Source: an uncultured Lachnospiraceae bacterium (lineage in GTDB: Bacteria > Bacillota > Clostridia > Lachnospirales > Lachnospiraceae). Taken from it: a stretch of DNA of 64,000 nucleotides. The translations under genes and the position numbers were made by a program. Shown piece after piece: positions 1 through 9,322 of this stretch; the first letter of the stretch is position 1; the number at the start of each line of letters is the position of its first letter. A model generated the notes under the pieces. It was given only the letters and a program-made list of their open reading frames with translations. It searched no databases and was not told the origin of the DNA. Where the stretch lies: NCBI GenBank assembly GCA_910577645.1, contig CAJTOL010000008.1, positions 1 to 64,000 of the forward strand. The letters run 5' to 3'.

Positions 1-38
1 GAGGTGTACTGAGTTGCAAAACAGCAAATTGTGAACGG

Positions 39-111
39 AATTCGTCAAGGACTTTTTTTCCTTCGATTTGAGTAAATGCCATGACGAAAATGAAAAGTTC
101 CTTGACGAATT
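39..111. repeat. Long inverted repeat upstream of uvrB
   Basis: The left arm at 39-60 (core TTCGTCAAGGACTTTTT) is answered by a right arm at 86-111 (core AAAAGTTCCTTGACGAA), with one inserted base and a loop of about 25 nt. The transcript would form a stem of about 18 bp. It lies 50 bp before the uvrB ribosome binding site. It could be a terminator of an upstream gene outside the window or part of the uvrB leader. A related string (TGACGAAAA..CCTTGAC) recurs near 11355-11385. Confidence 0.5.
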
Positions 112-160
112 TGTGGCGTATAGGCGTCTTTTTTTACTACGAAATCAGAGGTGAGTATTT

Positions 161-2158
161 GTGCAAAATGAACAAAAAATCTTCAAACTTCACTCAGAAT
201 ACCAGCCCACAGGCGACCAGCCGCAGGCCATAGAAGCCCTGGTCAAAGGGTTTCAGGAAGGCAACCAATTCCAGACTTTACTGGGGGTTACGGGTTCCGG
301 GAAGACCTTCACCATGGCGAATGTGATCGCTCAGCTTAACAAGCCGACTTTGGTAATAGCGCATAATAAGACATTAGCGGCACAGCTCTATGGTGAGTTC
401 AAAGAGTATTTTCCGAGTAACGCAGTGGAATATTTTGTCTCCTACTACGACTACTACCAACCCGAAGCTTACGTCCCATCCACAGATACTTACATCGAAA
501 AGGACTCTGCCATTAATGACGAGATTGACAAGCTGCGCCATTCTGCAACAGCAGCCTTGTCGGAGAGGCAGGATGTAATCATTGTGGCATCAGTATCCTG
601 CATTTATGGTTTGGGAAGCCCCATTGATTATAAGGAGATGGTGATTTCTTTGCGCCCTGGTATGGTAAAGGATCGGGATGAGGTGATCCATAAGCTGATT
701 GACATCCAGTATGCCCGGAATGACATGGACTTTAAACGGGGAACCTTTCGGGTCAGAGGGGATACGCTAGAGATTTTTCCGGCCTATTCCGGCAATGAAG
801 CGTACCGGGTGGAGTTTTTTGGAGACGAGGTGGAACGGATTACAGAGATTGACACTCTGACAGGAGAGATTAAAGCTCAACTGGGGCATGTTGCCATTTT
901 TCCGGCGTCTCACTATGTAGTGCCCAAGGAAAAGATGCTTGTTGCCACAGAAAATATTCTGGAAGAAATGAAGGAACAGGTTGCATTTTTCAAAAGCGAG
1001 GATAAACTTTTGGAGGCCCAGCGGATATCTGAGAGAACCAACTTTGATGTGGAGATGATGCGGGAGACAGGTTTTTGCTCTGGCATTGAGAATTATTCCA
1101 GGCATCTGGCCGGAACGGCTCAGGGAGAACCGCCCTGTACGTTAATTGATTATTTTCCTGACGATTTCCTGATTATTGTGGACGAGTCTCATATTACCCT
1201 GCCTCAGGTCCGGGGGATGTATGCGGGAGACCAGTCCAGAAAGAGGACTCTGGTGGATTATGGCTTTCGTCTGCCGTCCGCCCTGGACAACCGACCCCTG
1301 AATTTTGCCGAGTTTGAAAATAAAATTAATCAGATGATGTTTGTATCCGCAACTCCGTCTGTATACGAAAACGATCATGAGCTGATGCGGGTGGAGCAGA
1401 TTATCCGTCCTACAGGGCTGCTGGATCCGGAGATTTCCGTGCGCCCGGTAGAAGGTCAGATTGACGATCTGGTTTCAGAGGTAAATAAAGAGGTAGAGAA
1501 TCACCATAAAGTGTTGATTACCACCCTGACCAAGCGGATGGCAGAGGATTTAACCGACTATATGCGGGAAGTGGGAATCCGGGTAAAGTATCTTCATTCC
1601 GATATTGATACCCTGGAACGGGCGGAAATTATCCGGGACATGCGTCTGGATGTTTTTGACGTTCTGGTGGGAATCAACTTGCTGAGGGAAGGTCTGGATA
1701 TTCCGGAGATTACCCTGGTGGCCATTCTGGATGCGGATAAGGAAGGATTCCTGCGTTCTGAGACTTCACTGATTCAGACCATTGGCCGCGCCGCTCGAAA
1801 CAGCGAAGGCCATGTTATTATGTATGCGGATACCATTACAGACTCCATGAGAAATGCTATTGATGAGACCAACCGCCGCCGGAGAATTCAGCAGAAGTAC
1901 AATGAAGAAAACAACATTACTCCCACTACCATCAAAAAGGCAGTAAGAGATCTGATTGCTATTTCCAAGGCCGCCACCCTGTCTGATACGGACTTTGAGA
2001 AGGAACCGGAGTCCATGGACGAAAAAGAGCTGAATCAGTTAATAAAAGAGCTGACAAAGAAAATGCATCAGGCTGCGGCTGAGCTGAATTTTGAAGAAGC
2101 GGCTAAACTGCGCGACCGGATGATAGAAGTAAAAAAAGCCCTTTTGGACATGGAATAG
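161..2158 (+). CDS. uvrB: Excinuclease ABC subunit B
   Basis: UvrB is the damage-verifying DNA helicase-like subunit of the UvrABC nucleotide excision repair complex in the cytoplasm. The 665-residue length is normal for the family. Visible are the Walker A motif GVTGSGKT (residues 42-49), the beta-hairpin region YYDYYQPEAYVPSTDTYIEK (about 95-114) that clamps DNA, the DESH Walker B-type box, helicase motif VI with QTIGRAARN, and the C-terminal UVR motif (LNFEEAAKLRDRM) that contacts UvrC. The start is a GTG at 161 preceded by an AGAGGTGAG ribosome binding site. No uvrA or uvrC is seen next to it. The 5' region carries a long inverted repeat. Identification is secure. Confidence 0.98.
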   Translation: MQNEQKIFKLHSEYQPTGDQPQAIEALVKGFQEGNQFQTLLGVTGSGKTFTMANVIAQLNKPTLVIAHNKTLAAQLYGEFKEYFPSNAVEYFVSYYDYYQPEAYVPSTDTYIEKDSAINDEIDKLRHSATAALSERQDVIIVASVSCIYGLGSPIDYKEMVISLRPGMVKDRDEVIHKLIDIQYARNDMDFKRGTFRVRGDTLEIFPAYSGNEAYRVEFFGDEVERITEIDTLTGEIKAQLGHVAIFPASHYVVPKEKMLVATENILEEMKEQVAFFKSEDKLLEAQRISERTNFDVEMMRETGFCSGIENYSRHLAGTAQGEPPCTLIDYFPDDFLIIVDESHITLPQVRGMYAGDQSRKRTLVDYGFRLPSALDNRPLNFAEFENKINQMMFVSATPSVYENDHELMRVEQIIRPTGLLDPEISVRPVEGQIDDLVSEVNKEVENHHKVLITTLTKRMAEDLTDYMREVGIRVKYLHSDIDTLERAEIIRDMRLDVFDVLVGINLLREGLDIPEITLVAILDADKEGFLRSETSLIQTIGRAARNSEGHVIMYADTITDSMRNAIDETNRRRRIQQKYNEENNITPTTIKKAVRDLIAISKAATLSDTDFEKEPESMDEKELNQLIKELTKKMHQAAAELNFEEAAKLRDRMIEVKKALLDME

Positions 2159-2226
2159 TATAAGGACGCCTGACTCTGTATAAAATGTAATAAATATTTC
2201 CGGCAGTACAGAGCGGGGGCAGATAA

Positions 2227-2505
2227 ATGAAATTATATCAATGTGAAAAGGGAAGAGAGTATCGGATAGAGGATATCCGGCTCTCCGGCCAGATAGCAAA
2301 GAGGCTGGAGGTTCTGGGACTGATTCCTCATACATCTGTTTGGATTGTAAACAGGAAAAACTGCGGAACCATGATCATTCAGGCCAGAGGCGCCCGGCTG
2401 GCTATCGGCCGCCGGATAGGGGAAGGCATTGAGGTAGCGCCTTCCCGTCCGGACAGCTGTCCTAAAGTGAAAAAAGAGAAAAAGGACGGCGGCCATGGCA
2501 GATAG
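2227..2505 (+). CDS. feoA: Ferrous iron transport protein A (FeoA, SH3-like)
   Basis: This is a 92-residue cytoplasmic SH3-like protein that supports the FeoB ferrous iron permease. The core (LSGQIAKRLEVLGLIP, then a basic beta-strand segment ending in AIGRRIGEGIEV) matches the FeoA fold and usual length. The stop overlaps the feoB start by 11 bp, so translation is probably coupled. The tail after residue 80 is lysine-rich and low in complexity. An inverted repeat CTCTGTA/TACAGAG flanks the AT-rich gap upstream. I see no clear Fur/DtxR box. Confidence 0.93.
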   Translation: MKLYQCEKGREYRIEDIRLSGQIAKRLEVLGLIPHTSVWIVNRKNCGTMIIQARGARLAIGRRIGEGIEVAPSRPDSCPKVKKEKKDGGHGR

Positions 2506-4372
2506 ACAAAATTGTACGGCAGAAAAAAAGGCAGACCTTACCATAGGACTTGTGGGAAACCCTAACTGTGGAAAAACCACATTGTTTAACGCTCTTACCG
2601 GTTCTAGACTTAAAACGGCCAATTGGCCCGGCGTTACGGTGGAGAGGGTAGAAGGGGAGCTGATATATGAAGGATTGCTGATTCGGATTGTGGATCTTCC
2701 CGGGACTTACAGCCTGGACTCTTACACCATAGAAGAGCAGATAACCAGGAAATATGTTGAGAGCGGGGAGGCAGACGTACTGATTAACGTGGCGGACTCC
2801 TCTCTTCTGGAACGGAGCCTTTATCTGACTCTGCAGCTTTTGGAACGGAAAAAGCCGGTGGTCCTGGCTCTTAATATGATAGATGTTGTAAAGGCCCGGG
2901 GAATGGAAATTGATGAAAAATGCCTGTGGGAAATGCTGGGCCGGATTCCGATAGTTTCCCTTTCCGCCAGAAAGGGAAAAGGGCTGGAAAATCTCTTAGA
3001 TGCAGCTGTTTGCTGCCAAGAAAAGGCGGGCAGAGCTCATCCTGTAAAGAATCCTGTCTTTGGAAGCACGCCAGGCAACAGGAGTTTTGACGAAGAATCC
3101 CGATACGCCTGCATTGAGAAGATCACAGAAAACTGTCTCATCAGCGGAGAGAGGGAAAACTCTGTCACGGATATTATGGATCAATATCTGACCCACCGGA
3201 TTTTAGGAGTTCCTATCTTTCTGGGGATTATGATGTTGGTATTTTTTCTTACCTTTACGGCAGGAGACTTTCTTAAAAAGTATTTTCAGTGGGGATTGGA
3301 TGGATTTTCCCGGACAGTATTAAGCATTTTACAGAGCAGCCATTGTGCAGATTGGGTCACATCTCTGGTAATAGACGGGATTGTGGCGGGAGTAGGAGGC
3401 ATATTAACCTTTCTTCCCAATATCCTGATTCTGTTTACGGCCCTGGCTATTTTGGAGGACAGCGGTTATATGGCCCGGGCGGCCTATGTGATGAATGAAA
3501 TCATGGGCCTGGCAGGACTCTCCGGAAGGGCATTTCTTCCATTGCTTCTGGGATTTGGCTGTACAGTCCCGGCGGTAATGGCGGCCAGAATTCTTCCCAA
3601 TGCCAAAGACAGAAAGAGAACTATTTTTATTACACCATTTATGTCCTGTTCGGCAAAGCTGCCGGTTTATGTCCTGTTTGCCGGAATGTTTTTTCCAGAC
3701 AGGGCTCTGCCGGTAATGGGCTCTCTGTATGCAGCAGGCCTGGGGGCAGGGATTTTGACGGCATTTTTCATACATAGGGGAGAGAAGGATGAGGAAAATC
3801 CCCTCCTTATAGAGCTTCCCCAATATCGGATGCCGGATGCCAGAACCGTCTCCGTATATGTGGGGGATAAGATAAGAGATTACTTATGTAAAGCGGGAAC
3901 CACAATTTTTATAGCATCTATTGTACTTTGGTTTCTGCTAAATACAGGAGTTACCGGATTTGTCACAGATATTTCCCATAGCTTTGCCGCTATGGCAGGA
4001 CAGATGGCGGAACCGCTTTTTTACCCATGCGGGCTGGGAAACTGGCGGATAACAGTAGCGCTGCTTTCCGGACTTTCAGCTAAAGAAGTAGTGGTTTCCA
4101 GCCTATCCATATTGTATGGAATTGGAAATATGAGCTCTCCTGCCGGAATGGCAGAACTTTCCGGGGCTCTGGCAAAAGAGGGATTTGGCGGCCTCAACGC
4201 TTATGGGATGCTGATATTCTGTCTTTTTTATACCCCTTGTATTGCCGCCATAGGGACGGTCAGAAAAGAGACGGATTCCATAATATGTGCAGCAGGAATG
4301 GCGGTATTCCAGTTTGCCGTTGCCTGGGGGGCGGCGGCCTTAATTTACCAGATAGGACGTATGTTGCTATGA
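2495..4372 (+). CDS. feoB: Ferrous iron transporter FeoB
   Basis: FeoB is a polytopic membrane protein with an N-terminal G-protein domain that imports Fe2+. The G motifs are visible in order: G1 GNPNCGKTT (about residues 20-28), G3 DLPG, G4 NMID, and an SARKGKG G5 region. After residue 230 come two Gate domains with about eight hydrophobic segments, including the typical FGCTVPAVMAARIL and LSGLSAKEVVVSSL stretches. At 625 residues it is a short FeoB without an extra C-terminal domain. It overlaps feoA at the 5' end and the ThrE-like gene (ATGA) at the 3' end, so all three are probably one transcript. Confidence 0.97.
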   Translation: MADRQNCTAEKKADLTIGLVGNPNCGKTTLFNALTGSRLKTANWPGVTVERVEGELIYEGLLIRIVDLPGTYSLDSYTIEEQITRKYVESGEADVLINVADSSLLERSLYLTLQLLERKKPVVLALNMIDVVKARGMEIDEKCLWEMLGRIPIVSLSARKGKGLENLLDAAVCCQEKAGRAHPVKNPVFGSTPGNRSFDEESRYACIEKITENCLISGERENSVTDIMDQYLTHRILGVPIFLGIMMLVFFLTFTAGDFLKKYFQWGLDGFSRTVLSILQSSHCADWVTSLVIDGIVAGVGGILTFLPNILILFTALAILEDSGYMARAAYVMNEIMGLAGLSGRAFLPLLLGFGCTVPAVMAARILPNAKDRKRTIFITPFMSCSAKLPVYVLFAGMFFPDRALPVMGSLYAAGLGAGILTAFFIHRGEKDEENPLLIELPQYRMPDARTVSVYVGDKIRDYLCKAGTTIFIASIVLWFLLNTGVTGFVTDISHSFAAMAGQMAEPLFYPCGLGNWRITVALLSGLSAKEVVVSSLSILYGIGNMSSPAGMAELSGALAKEGFGGLNAYGMLIFCLFYTPCIAAIGTVRKETDSIICAAGMAVFQFAVAWGAAALIYQIGRMLL

Positions 4373-5175
4373 ACACAAGCTTAAGAGAAAAAACAGAGCC
4401 AGATGGTGTGAATGATAAATTATTGGTGGAAACGGCAGTGGAAGCCGGTGAGATTATGCTGGTCAGCGGAGCGGAAATTTATCGGGTGGAGGATACGGTA
4501 GGACGGATCCTCTCCCTGGCTCCAGGCAGGAAATCTGAAAATGTAGCGTTGGGAACCAGCCTTATTGTCACTTTGGACAGGCCTGGGGACGAGAGCCTTA
4601 CTATTATGCGCCGGATTCGAAACCGTTCCACCAATTTAAACAGAGTGTGTCAGGTAAATGAAGTCTCCCGCAGGCTTTGCGCCGGTGAAATGAGTTTTAA
4701 AGAGGCGCAGAAAAGCCTTCGGGAAATTAAACAGGGCATCCAGTATCATTCCCGGACCAGAGCAGTAGGTTATATTGGGGTATCTGCTTTTTTTGCCCTG
4801 CTTTTGGGAGGAACCTGGAGAGAAGGGCTGGGAGCCGGATTGTCGGGAGTACTATTGGCGGCGGTATGCCTCCTTACTGCTAAAGCGCGTCTTAACGATT
4901 TTTGTATCAATGCCCTGGGAGCTTTTGCAGTGGGAGTTACAGCGCTGGCGATTGAGACCTGGGTTATGCCCAGCATGAACGGAAACGCAGTGATTACCGG
5001 AGCCATTATGCCTCTTGTTCCGGGGGTGACCTTCACCACCTCTATCCGGGACATTTTAAATGGAGACTATGCATCCGGAACTAACCGGATGATGGAGGCA
5101 CTGGTAGTAGCGCTTTCCGTTGCAGTGGGCATTGGTACTGCCATGTCCATGTTCAGTAATCTGACAGGAGGATGA
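4369..5175 (+). CDS. Threonine/serine exporter ThrE, N-terminal/large subunit (DUF1212)
   Basis: A 268-residue protein of the ThrE_N (DUF1212) family, which with its small partner forms an inner-membrane amino acid exporter. I chose the ATG at 4369 because it overlaps the feoB stop as ATGA; an in-frame extension to 4237 lies inside feoB and is unlikely. The first 110 residues form the soluble hydrolase-like region (SGAEIYRVEDTVGRIL; GTSLIVTLD). About five membrane segments follow, with the family signature MPLVPGVTFTTSIRDILNGD near the C-terminus. It is followed after 1 bp by the ThrE_2 subunit. The real substrate is not shown by sequence; Thr/Ser export is known only for the characterised relatives. 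Confidence 0.88.
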   Translation: MNTSLREKTEPDGVNDKLLVETAVEAGEIMLVSGAEIYRVEDTVGRILSLAPGRKSENVALGTSLIVTLDRPGDESLTIMRRIRNRSTNLNRVCQVNEVSRRLCAGEMSFKEAQKSLREIKQGIQYHSRTRAVGYIGVSAFFALLLGGTWREGLGAGLSGVLLAAVCLLTAKARLNDFCINALGAFAVGVTALAIETWVMPSMNGNAVITGAIMPLVPGVTFTTSIRDILNGDYASGTNRMMEALVVALSVAVGIGTAMSMFSNLTGG

Positions 5176-5176
5176 T

Positions 5177-5659
5177 ATGGGAATTCAGATAATGGTGCAG
5201 ACGATTTCCGCTTTTCTGGCGGTGGTGTGCTTTGGACTTCTTTTGGAGATGCCTAAAAGATATTTGCTGGACGCAGGAGTAGTGGGCGGGGCTGCCTGGC
5301 TGGTGTATCTGCTGACAGCCCAATGGACGGGATCCAACATTATGGCGGCCTTTGCCTCCACCCTGGTGGTGGCTTGTATCAGCCATGTGTTTGCCAGATT
5401 ATTTAAAGCTCCGGTAACCGTATTTCTGGTGGCGGGGATTCTTCCGGCTGTTCCCGGAGCGTCTATTTACCGGTGTGTATTTTACGTGATTCGAAGCGGA
5501 AGCAGCCTGGCGACTTTTTATTTTGTAGAAACCCTGCAGATTGCCGGAGCTATCGCAATTGCCATCTTTATTATGGATTCAATTTTCAGACTGATTCAGG
5601 ACAATGAGAAACGATGGAAAAAGAGCCGTCCTGACGGCAATAGCGGTACACCTGGTTAG
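5177..5659 (+). CDS. Threonine/serine exporter small subunit (ThrE_2, DUF3815)
   Basis: A 160-residue hydrophobic protein with four to five predicted membrane segments. It matches the ThrE_2/DUF3815 half of the split exporter, including the conserved AGILPAVPGASIYRCVFYV region. It starts 1 bp after the large subunit with an AGGAGG site inside the previous gene's 3' end, so the two are made together. Its last 74 bp overlap the 3' end of the convergent DUF5688 gene. The tail from about residue 140 is charged and probably cytoplasmic. Confidence 0.87.
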   Translation: MGIQIMVQTISAFLAVVCFGLLLEMPKRYLLDAGVVGGAAWLVYLLTAQWTGSNIMAAFASTLVVACISHVFARLFKAPVTVFLVAGILPAVPGASIYRCVFYVIRSGSSLATFYFVETLQIAGAIAIAIFIMDSIFRLIQDNEKRWKKSRPDGNSGTPG

Positions 5660-6527
5660 ACAGCCGATCTTCTACAGGGACATCCGATTGATTGATATCG
5701 AAAACAATGTGGCTGATAAGGTCATAATCTACCTCCGGGGTGTCGGCAGTGATAAGGACTTCGTGGATGCTGGAAGGAAGAATCAGTACATCTGAATTTC
5801 GGCTGTCTGCGAAGTTTTTTATTGCGTCAGGATAACGGATACAGGCGGCGCCGTAGAGATTTTTTTGGTTGGTCAGCACATAAAGGGGAAAATCGTAGAA
5901 ATCTTCTTTGGTATCAAAGAAATCAGGAGATTGAGTCAGAGGTTCCTCAGGGTCAGAGGAAGATTCCATTATAACTTGAGACAAGCTTTTTACTGTACAA
6001 GGCAAAAGTCTTGGGGTGTTTTGCGCTCCACATTCTTCCAGATCCTGAATCGTAATATCCCAAAGCTTTAAATGGGAATTGCGGATTAAGGCCGTCATCT
6101 GCTCCTTTTCATTTTCTGCCAGATAAATGCAGAATATCACAGCAAGATCCAAGTAGGGAATGTAAGGGATTTCATCTAAAAGTTCCTGATTAGACTGGGC
6201 ATTAATCAGACGATAAACCACCTTATCCCTGAGACGGTCAAAATCCCGAAACATGGATGGATCCAGGTTAGGAAACGAACATCTGCTCCAATAGGTTTCC
6301 AAAACCAGATGGCAGATTTCTTCCAGGGGACGGCCTTTTTCATATTCCTGATAATAGGAATTGAGGTAAATAGTGGGAGCAATCAGTTCTCCCGGCTGTT
6401 CGATACAGATGCCGTCCAGCAAAAGGCCATTGTTTTTCCGCACCCGTTCCAGGGATACACGGCAGTGCTCTCCCAGAGACATTTGAATGTTTGCTGCTAC
6501 CTGATTAAGAAATGTTTTGTATACCAT
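5586..6527 (-). CDS. DUF5688 family protein
   Basis: A 313-residue soluble protein resembling the DUF5688 family of Lachnospiraceae. The function is unknown. Visible family marks are the N-terminal VSLERVRKNNGLLLDGICI block (about 30-48), APTIYLNSYYQEYEKG, and a central VVYRLINAQSNQELLDEIPY segment. I chose the ATG at 6527 because AAGGAGG lies 8 nt upstream; a longer in-frame reading to 6587 lacks a ribosome binding site. No signal peptide or membrane span is seen. The gene is transcribed away from tRNA-Arg and converges on the ThrE pair with a 74-bp overlap. Confidence 0.75.
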   Translation of the reverse strand: MVYKTFLNQVAANIQMSLGEHCRVSLERVRKNNGLLLDGICIEQPGELIAPTIYLNSYYQEYEKGRPLEEICHLVLETYWSRCSFPNLDPSMFRDFDRLRDKVVYRLINAQSNQELLDEIPYIPYLDLAVIFCIYLAENEKEQMTALIRNSHLKLWDITIQDLEECGAQNTPRLLPCTVKSLSQVIMESSSDPEEPLTQSPDFFDTKEDFYDFPLYVLTNQKNLYGAACIRYPDAIKNFADSRNSDVLILPSSIHEVLITADTPEVDYDLISHIVFDINQSDVPVEDRLSNQVYRYCRQDGSFSIVSHCPESV

Positions 6528-6742
6528 AGACAGTATACCTCCTTGAGTTGAATATTTGTAGAACTTGCGTGAAAGCAGTCCTGACATGCATGAAAATGTT
6601 GGAAAAATTTAAGAAAATACCTAACAGGGCCGTAAGAAAAATATGATAAACTAAATTCAAACAAACTCTGGGGATAAGTATAACGCAGAAATTGCAAAAT
6701 TGCTGGAATGTAAAGCAAAAGATTGAAAGAGTAAAAGAATAA

Positions 6743-6814
6743 TGCGTCTGATAGGAATCGAACCTACGCACACGGCTCCGGAGGCCATTGCTCTATCCAC
6801 TGAGCTACAGACGC
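6743..6814 (-). tRNA. tRNA-Arg (anticodon CCG)
   Basis: Reading the minus strand, a 72-nt cloverleaf can be folded: acceptor GCGTCTG/CAGACGC with discriminator A, D-stem GCTC/GAGC, anticodon stem ATGGC/GCCGT with the seven-base loop CTCCGGA, and T-stem GTAGG/CCTAT with loop TTCGATT. Bases 34-36 are CCG, which reads the CGG arginine codon. The CCA end is not encoded. No integrase or attachment duplication is seen at its 3' end. Confidence 0.95.
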
Positions 6815-6864
6815 ATCTCTTATATTGTACTATATTTTTCCCAGAACTGCAAGCCCTAATTTTA

Positions 6865-6893
6865 TTGCTTTTTTAATTTGTTTTTGTTAAAAT
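6865..6893 (+). promoter_or_regulatory. Sigma-A-type promoter for the 6932 gene
   Basis: The -35 box TTGCTT (6865-6870) and the -10 box TAAAAT (6888-6893) are separated by 17 bp, about 40 bp before the chosen TTG start. Confidence 0.55.
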
Positions 6894-6931
6894 AACCCCA
6901 TATGACCATAAAACTTACGGGAGGTAGAGTC

Positions 6932-7831
6932 TTGAGCAGAAGAGACAACAAATATGGCTACTCATCCTTTACGGAAGAAGAGCTGAAAAAATACTTAAAA
7001 TTGCTGATAGTTCCGGCGGTGGTGATACTTTTGGTGCTGGCTATTATATTTGCGGAAAGGCTGGCCAAAAGCAAAAACGGCGGGGATGTCCAGGTATCTG
7101 CAGATTCGCCGGAGACCACAGAGGTTATTGAAATAACCATTGAAAACGGAGAAGGGGCAGAGGGCCAGGAAGGGAATCCGGTGGCGGAATCCGGACAGAC
7201 AGGAGATCCGGCAGACGCTGAAGGAGAGAACCAGGCTTTTGCAAAAGATGAGGTTCTGGAAGTTAATGCATTGATAGAAAGCTACTTTACTGCAAAGCAG
7301 AGTGCAGATGTGGAGACGATTTACCGACTGTTTGGCCGCCAGGATACAGAGGGAATGGAAGAGCTGCAGAATGATTACCGCTATACGGCCCGTTACACCG
7401 ACGGCTATGAGAATATTGTCTGCTATACCAGGCCAGGCCCTGTAGAGGGCAGTTATCTGGCTTATGTAAGCTATGATCTGAAATTTAAAAATGTAGAAAC
7501 TCCGGCTCCGGGCCTGTTCCGGGTATATATCATTACTAATGAGGAAGGAGCTTTGCAGATGGTGGACAGCAGCCTTCAGGATCAGGTGGTTTTGCAGGAA
7601 TTTAGCGATGCCGAGAAAACCGATGAGCTGATTCTTTTAAGGACTCAGGTTTATGCCAAGCTGAGGCAGGCCTTAGAGACAGATCCGGATCTGGCGGGAG
7701 TTTATGGCGTCCTCCAGAAAAATTCAAGTTCAGGGGAAACACAAGAGAGCAAGGGAGAAAGCAATGTATCCATTGTAACGGGCGGAGGCGCTGCCCAGCC
7801 GGAACCTGCTCCTGAGACGGCAGCGGAATAG
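6932..7831 (+). CDS. Membrane-anchored protein of unknown function
   Basis: I do not recognise a named family. The 299-residue protein has about 20 charged N-terminal residues, one strong membrane segment (LLIVPAVVILLVLAIIFAE, about residues 22-40), an acidic Ser/Gly/Glu-rich linker (about 50-110), and a globular extracellular domain beginning NALIESYFTAKQSADVETI. The globular part resembles NTF2-like domains of other Firmicutes surface proteins. The tail is Glu/Pro/Ala rich. I prefer the TTG at 6932, which follows GGGAGGT with good spacing, over an upstream ATG at 6902 that has none. It lies 24 bp before queA and is likely co-transcribed with it. Confidence 0.7.
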   Translation: MSRRDNKYGYSSFTEEELKKYLKLLIVPAVVILLVLAIIFAERLAKSKNGGDVQVSADSPETTEVIEITIENGEGAEGQEGNPVAESGQTGDPADAEGENQAFAKDEVLEVNALIESYFTAKQSADVETIYRLFGRQDTEGMEELQNDYRYTARYTDGYENIVCYTRPGPVEGSYLAYVSYDLKFKNVETPAPGLFRVYIITNEEGALQMVDSSLQDQVVLQEFSDAEKTDELILLRTQVYAKLRQALETDPDLAGVYGVLQKNSSSGETQESKGESNVSIVTGGGAAQPEPAPETAAE

Positions 7832-7855
7832 TTTTTTCATCAAGGAGACAACAGG

Positions 7856-8881
7856 ATGAATGTAAAAGACTTTTATTTTGATTTGCCCCAGGAGCTGATA
7901 GCTCAGGATCCATTGGAGGATCGTTCTGCTTCCAGGCTTCTGGTTTTAGATAAAGAGACAGGGGAAGTGACCCACAGACATTTTCGGGATATAAAAGAAT
8001 ACTTAAAGCCCGGAGACTGTCTGGTAATTAATGATACGAAAGTAATCCCGGCCCGGCTCCTGGGCACGAAAAAAGACACAGGAGCAAAAATTGAAGTGCT
8101 TTTATTAAAGCGCAGGGAAGATGATATTTGGGAAACTTTGGTAAAGCCCGGAAAAAAGGCCAGGCCAGGAGCAGAGCTGGAGTTTGGAGAGGGGCTTTTA
8201 AAAGCTACGGTTGTGGAGGTGGCAGACGAAGGAAACCGTCTGATTCAGTTTCATTATGACGGGATTTTTGAAGAAATTTTAGATCAGTTGGGACAGATGC
8301 CCCTGCCGCCCTATATTACCCACCAGCTAAAAGACAAAAACCGCTATCAGACGGTTTACGCTAAGCACCAGGGCTCGGCGGCAGCGCCTACGGCTGGCCT
8401 GCATTTTACCAAAGAGCTGTTGGCAGAGATTAAAGAGCTGGGGGTGGAGATTGCCCATGTAACTCTCCATGTAGGCCTAGGCACTTTTCGGCCGGTGAAA
8501 ACAGAGAACGTGCTGGATCACCATATGCACTCGGAATTTTATATGGTAGAAGAGTCAGAAGCCCAAAAAGTTAACAAGGCGAAAACATCCGGCGGACGTA
8601 TCATCTGTGTGGGAACCACAAGCTGCCGGACTATCGAATCTGCCGCCGGGGAGGACGGCCTTTTAAAGGCTGGCAGCGGTTGGACTGAGATTTTTATCTA
8701 TCCAGGCTATCAATTTAAATTGCTGGACTGCCTGATAACCAATTTCCACCTTCCGGAATCTACCCTGGTTATGCTGGTATCCGCTCTGGCAGGCCGGGAG
8801 CGGGTTCTGTCAGCTTATGGGGAAGCCGTTAAGGAACGCTACCGGTTCTTTTCCTTTGGAGATGCTATGTTAATCAAATGA
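7856..8881 (+). CDS. queA: S-adenosylmethionine:tRNA ribosyltransferase-isomerase
   Basis: QueA transfers and isomerises the ribosyl group of S-adenosylmethionine onto 7-aminomethyl-7-deazaguanine in tRNA, giving epoxyqueuosine. The 341-residue length is typical. Family blocks are DFYFDLPQELIAQDPLEDR at the N-terminus, VINDTKVIPARLLG, the TVYAKHQGSAAAPTAGLHF catalytic core, and LDCLITNFHLPESTLVMLVS near the end. The ATG at 7856 has an AAGGAG site 9 nt upstream. No tgt or other queuosine gene is in the window. A terminator follows at 8983. Confidence 0.97.
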   Translation: MNVKDFYFDLPQELIAQDPLEDRSASRLLVLDKETGEVTHRHFRDIKEYLKPGDCLVINDTKVIPARLLGTKKDTGAKIEVLLLKRREDDIWETLVKPGKKARPGAELEFGEGLLKATVVEVADEGNRLIQFHYDGIFEEILDQLGQMPLPPYITHQLKDKNRYQTVYAKHQGSAAAPTAGLHFTKELLAEIKELGVEIAHVTLHVGLGTFRPVKTENVLDHHMHSEFYMVEESEAQKVNKAKTSGGRIICVGTTSCRTIESAAGEDGLLKAGSGWTEIFIYPGYQFKLLDCLITNFHLPESTLVMLVSALAGRERVLSAYGEAVKERYRFFSFGDAMLIK

Positions 8882-8982
8882 CACCGAAATTGAACTTTTG
8901 TTAAGTGAATAAGAGAATCGAAAAAGAATCAAAAGAAGAATATTGCAAAAGAAATGAAGAGTCCAAGTTGACAAAGAACGAA

Positions 8983-9024
8983 TCCCCGAACCGTGGTGTG
9001 ACACAGTCCGGGGAGTTTTCTTTT
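8983..9024 (+). terminator. Rho-independent terminator after queA
   Basis: A TCCCCG/CGGGGA stem (8983-8988 with 9009-9014) encloses a loop with a further GTG/CAC pairing. It is followed by a T-rich tract TTTTCTTTT at 9016-9024. Confidence 0.75.
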
Positions 9025-9322
9025 ATACTGGCAAAGCACCCAGTAGGATATTTGTTGTCCTTATGGTCACCGCCTAACCATTTGATGATTTAGTGGCAAG
9101 CTACACTACCCAAAACGGTTATACCACAAAGTCTTTGAGTATTCCATACGCATTTTAAGAAAAAAGGAATCCCGTCTGTGATTACCACGGAATCCAGAAT
9201 AGTATCAAGATAGGTTTTTAGGATTTCCGGAGATACCGATTGGGCAAATTCTTTGAAAATAGCTGCTCTCATTGGATTATTTGCTTTGCTTCTTCTGCGT
9301 CTATATCGCTGACTACGAAAAT
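9025..9322. other. Gap without a recognisable intact gene
   Basis: This stretch follows the queA terminator and the 3' end of the DUF4179 gene. On the minus strand the DUF4179 frame stays open for 17 codons after its stop (to about 9269), reading IFVVSDIDAEEAKQIIQ. A different minus-strand frame is open from 9362 to 9090 but overlaps the DUF4179 end, has no good start, and matches nothing I know. The region may be decayed sequence. Confidence 0.4.

Noticed and set aside
6743..6814. tRNA-Arg as an integration site
   Set aside because: No integrase, no repeated tRNA 3' end, and neighbours on both sides are ordinary genes.
8905..9093. Plus-strand 62-codon frame starting with GTG after queA
   Set aside because: It runs through the queA terminator and has no ribosome binding site or recognisable sequence.
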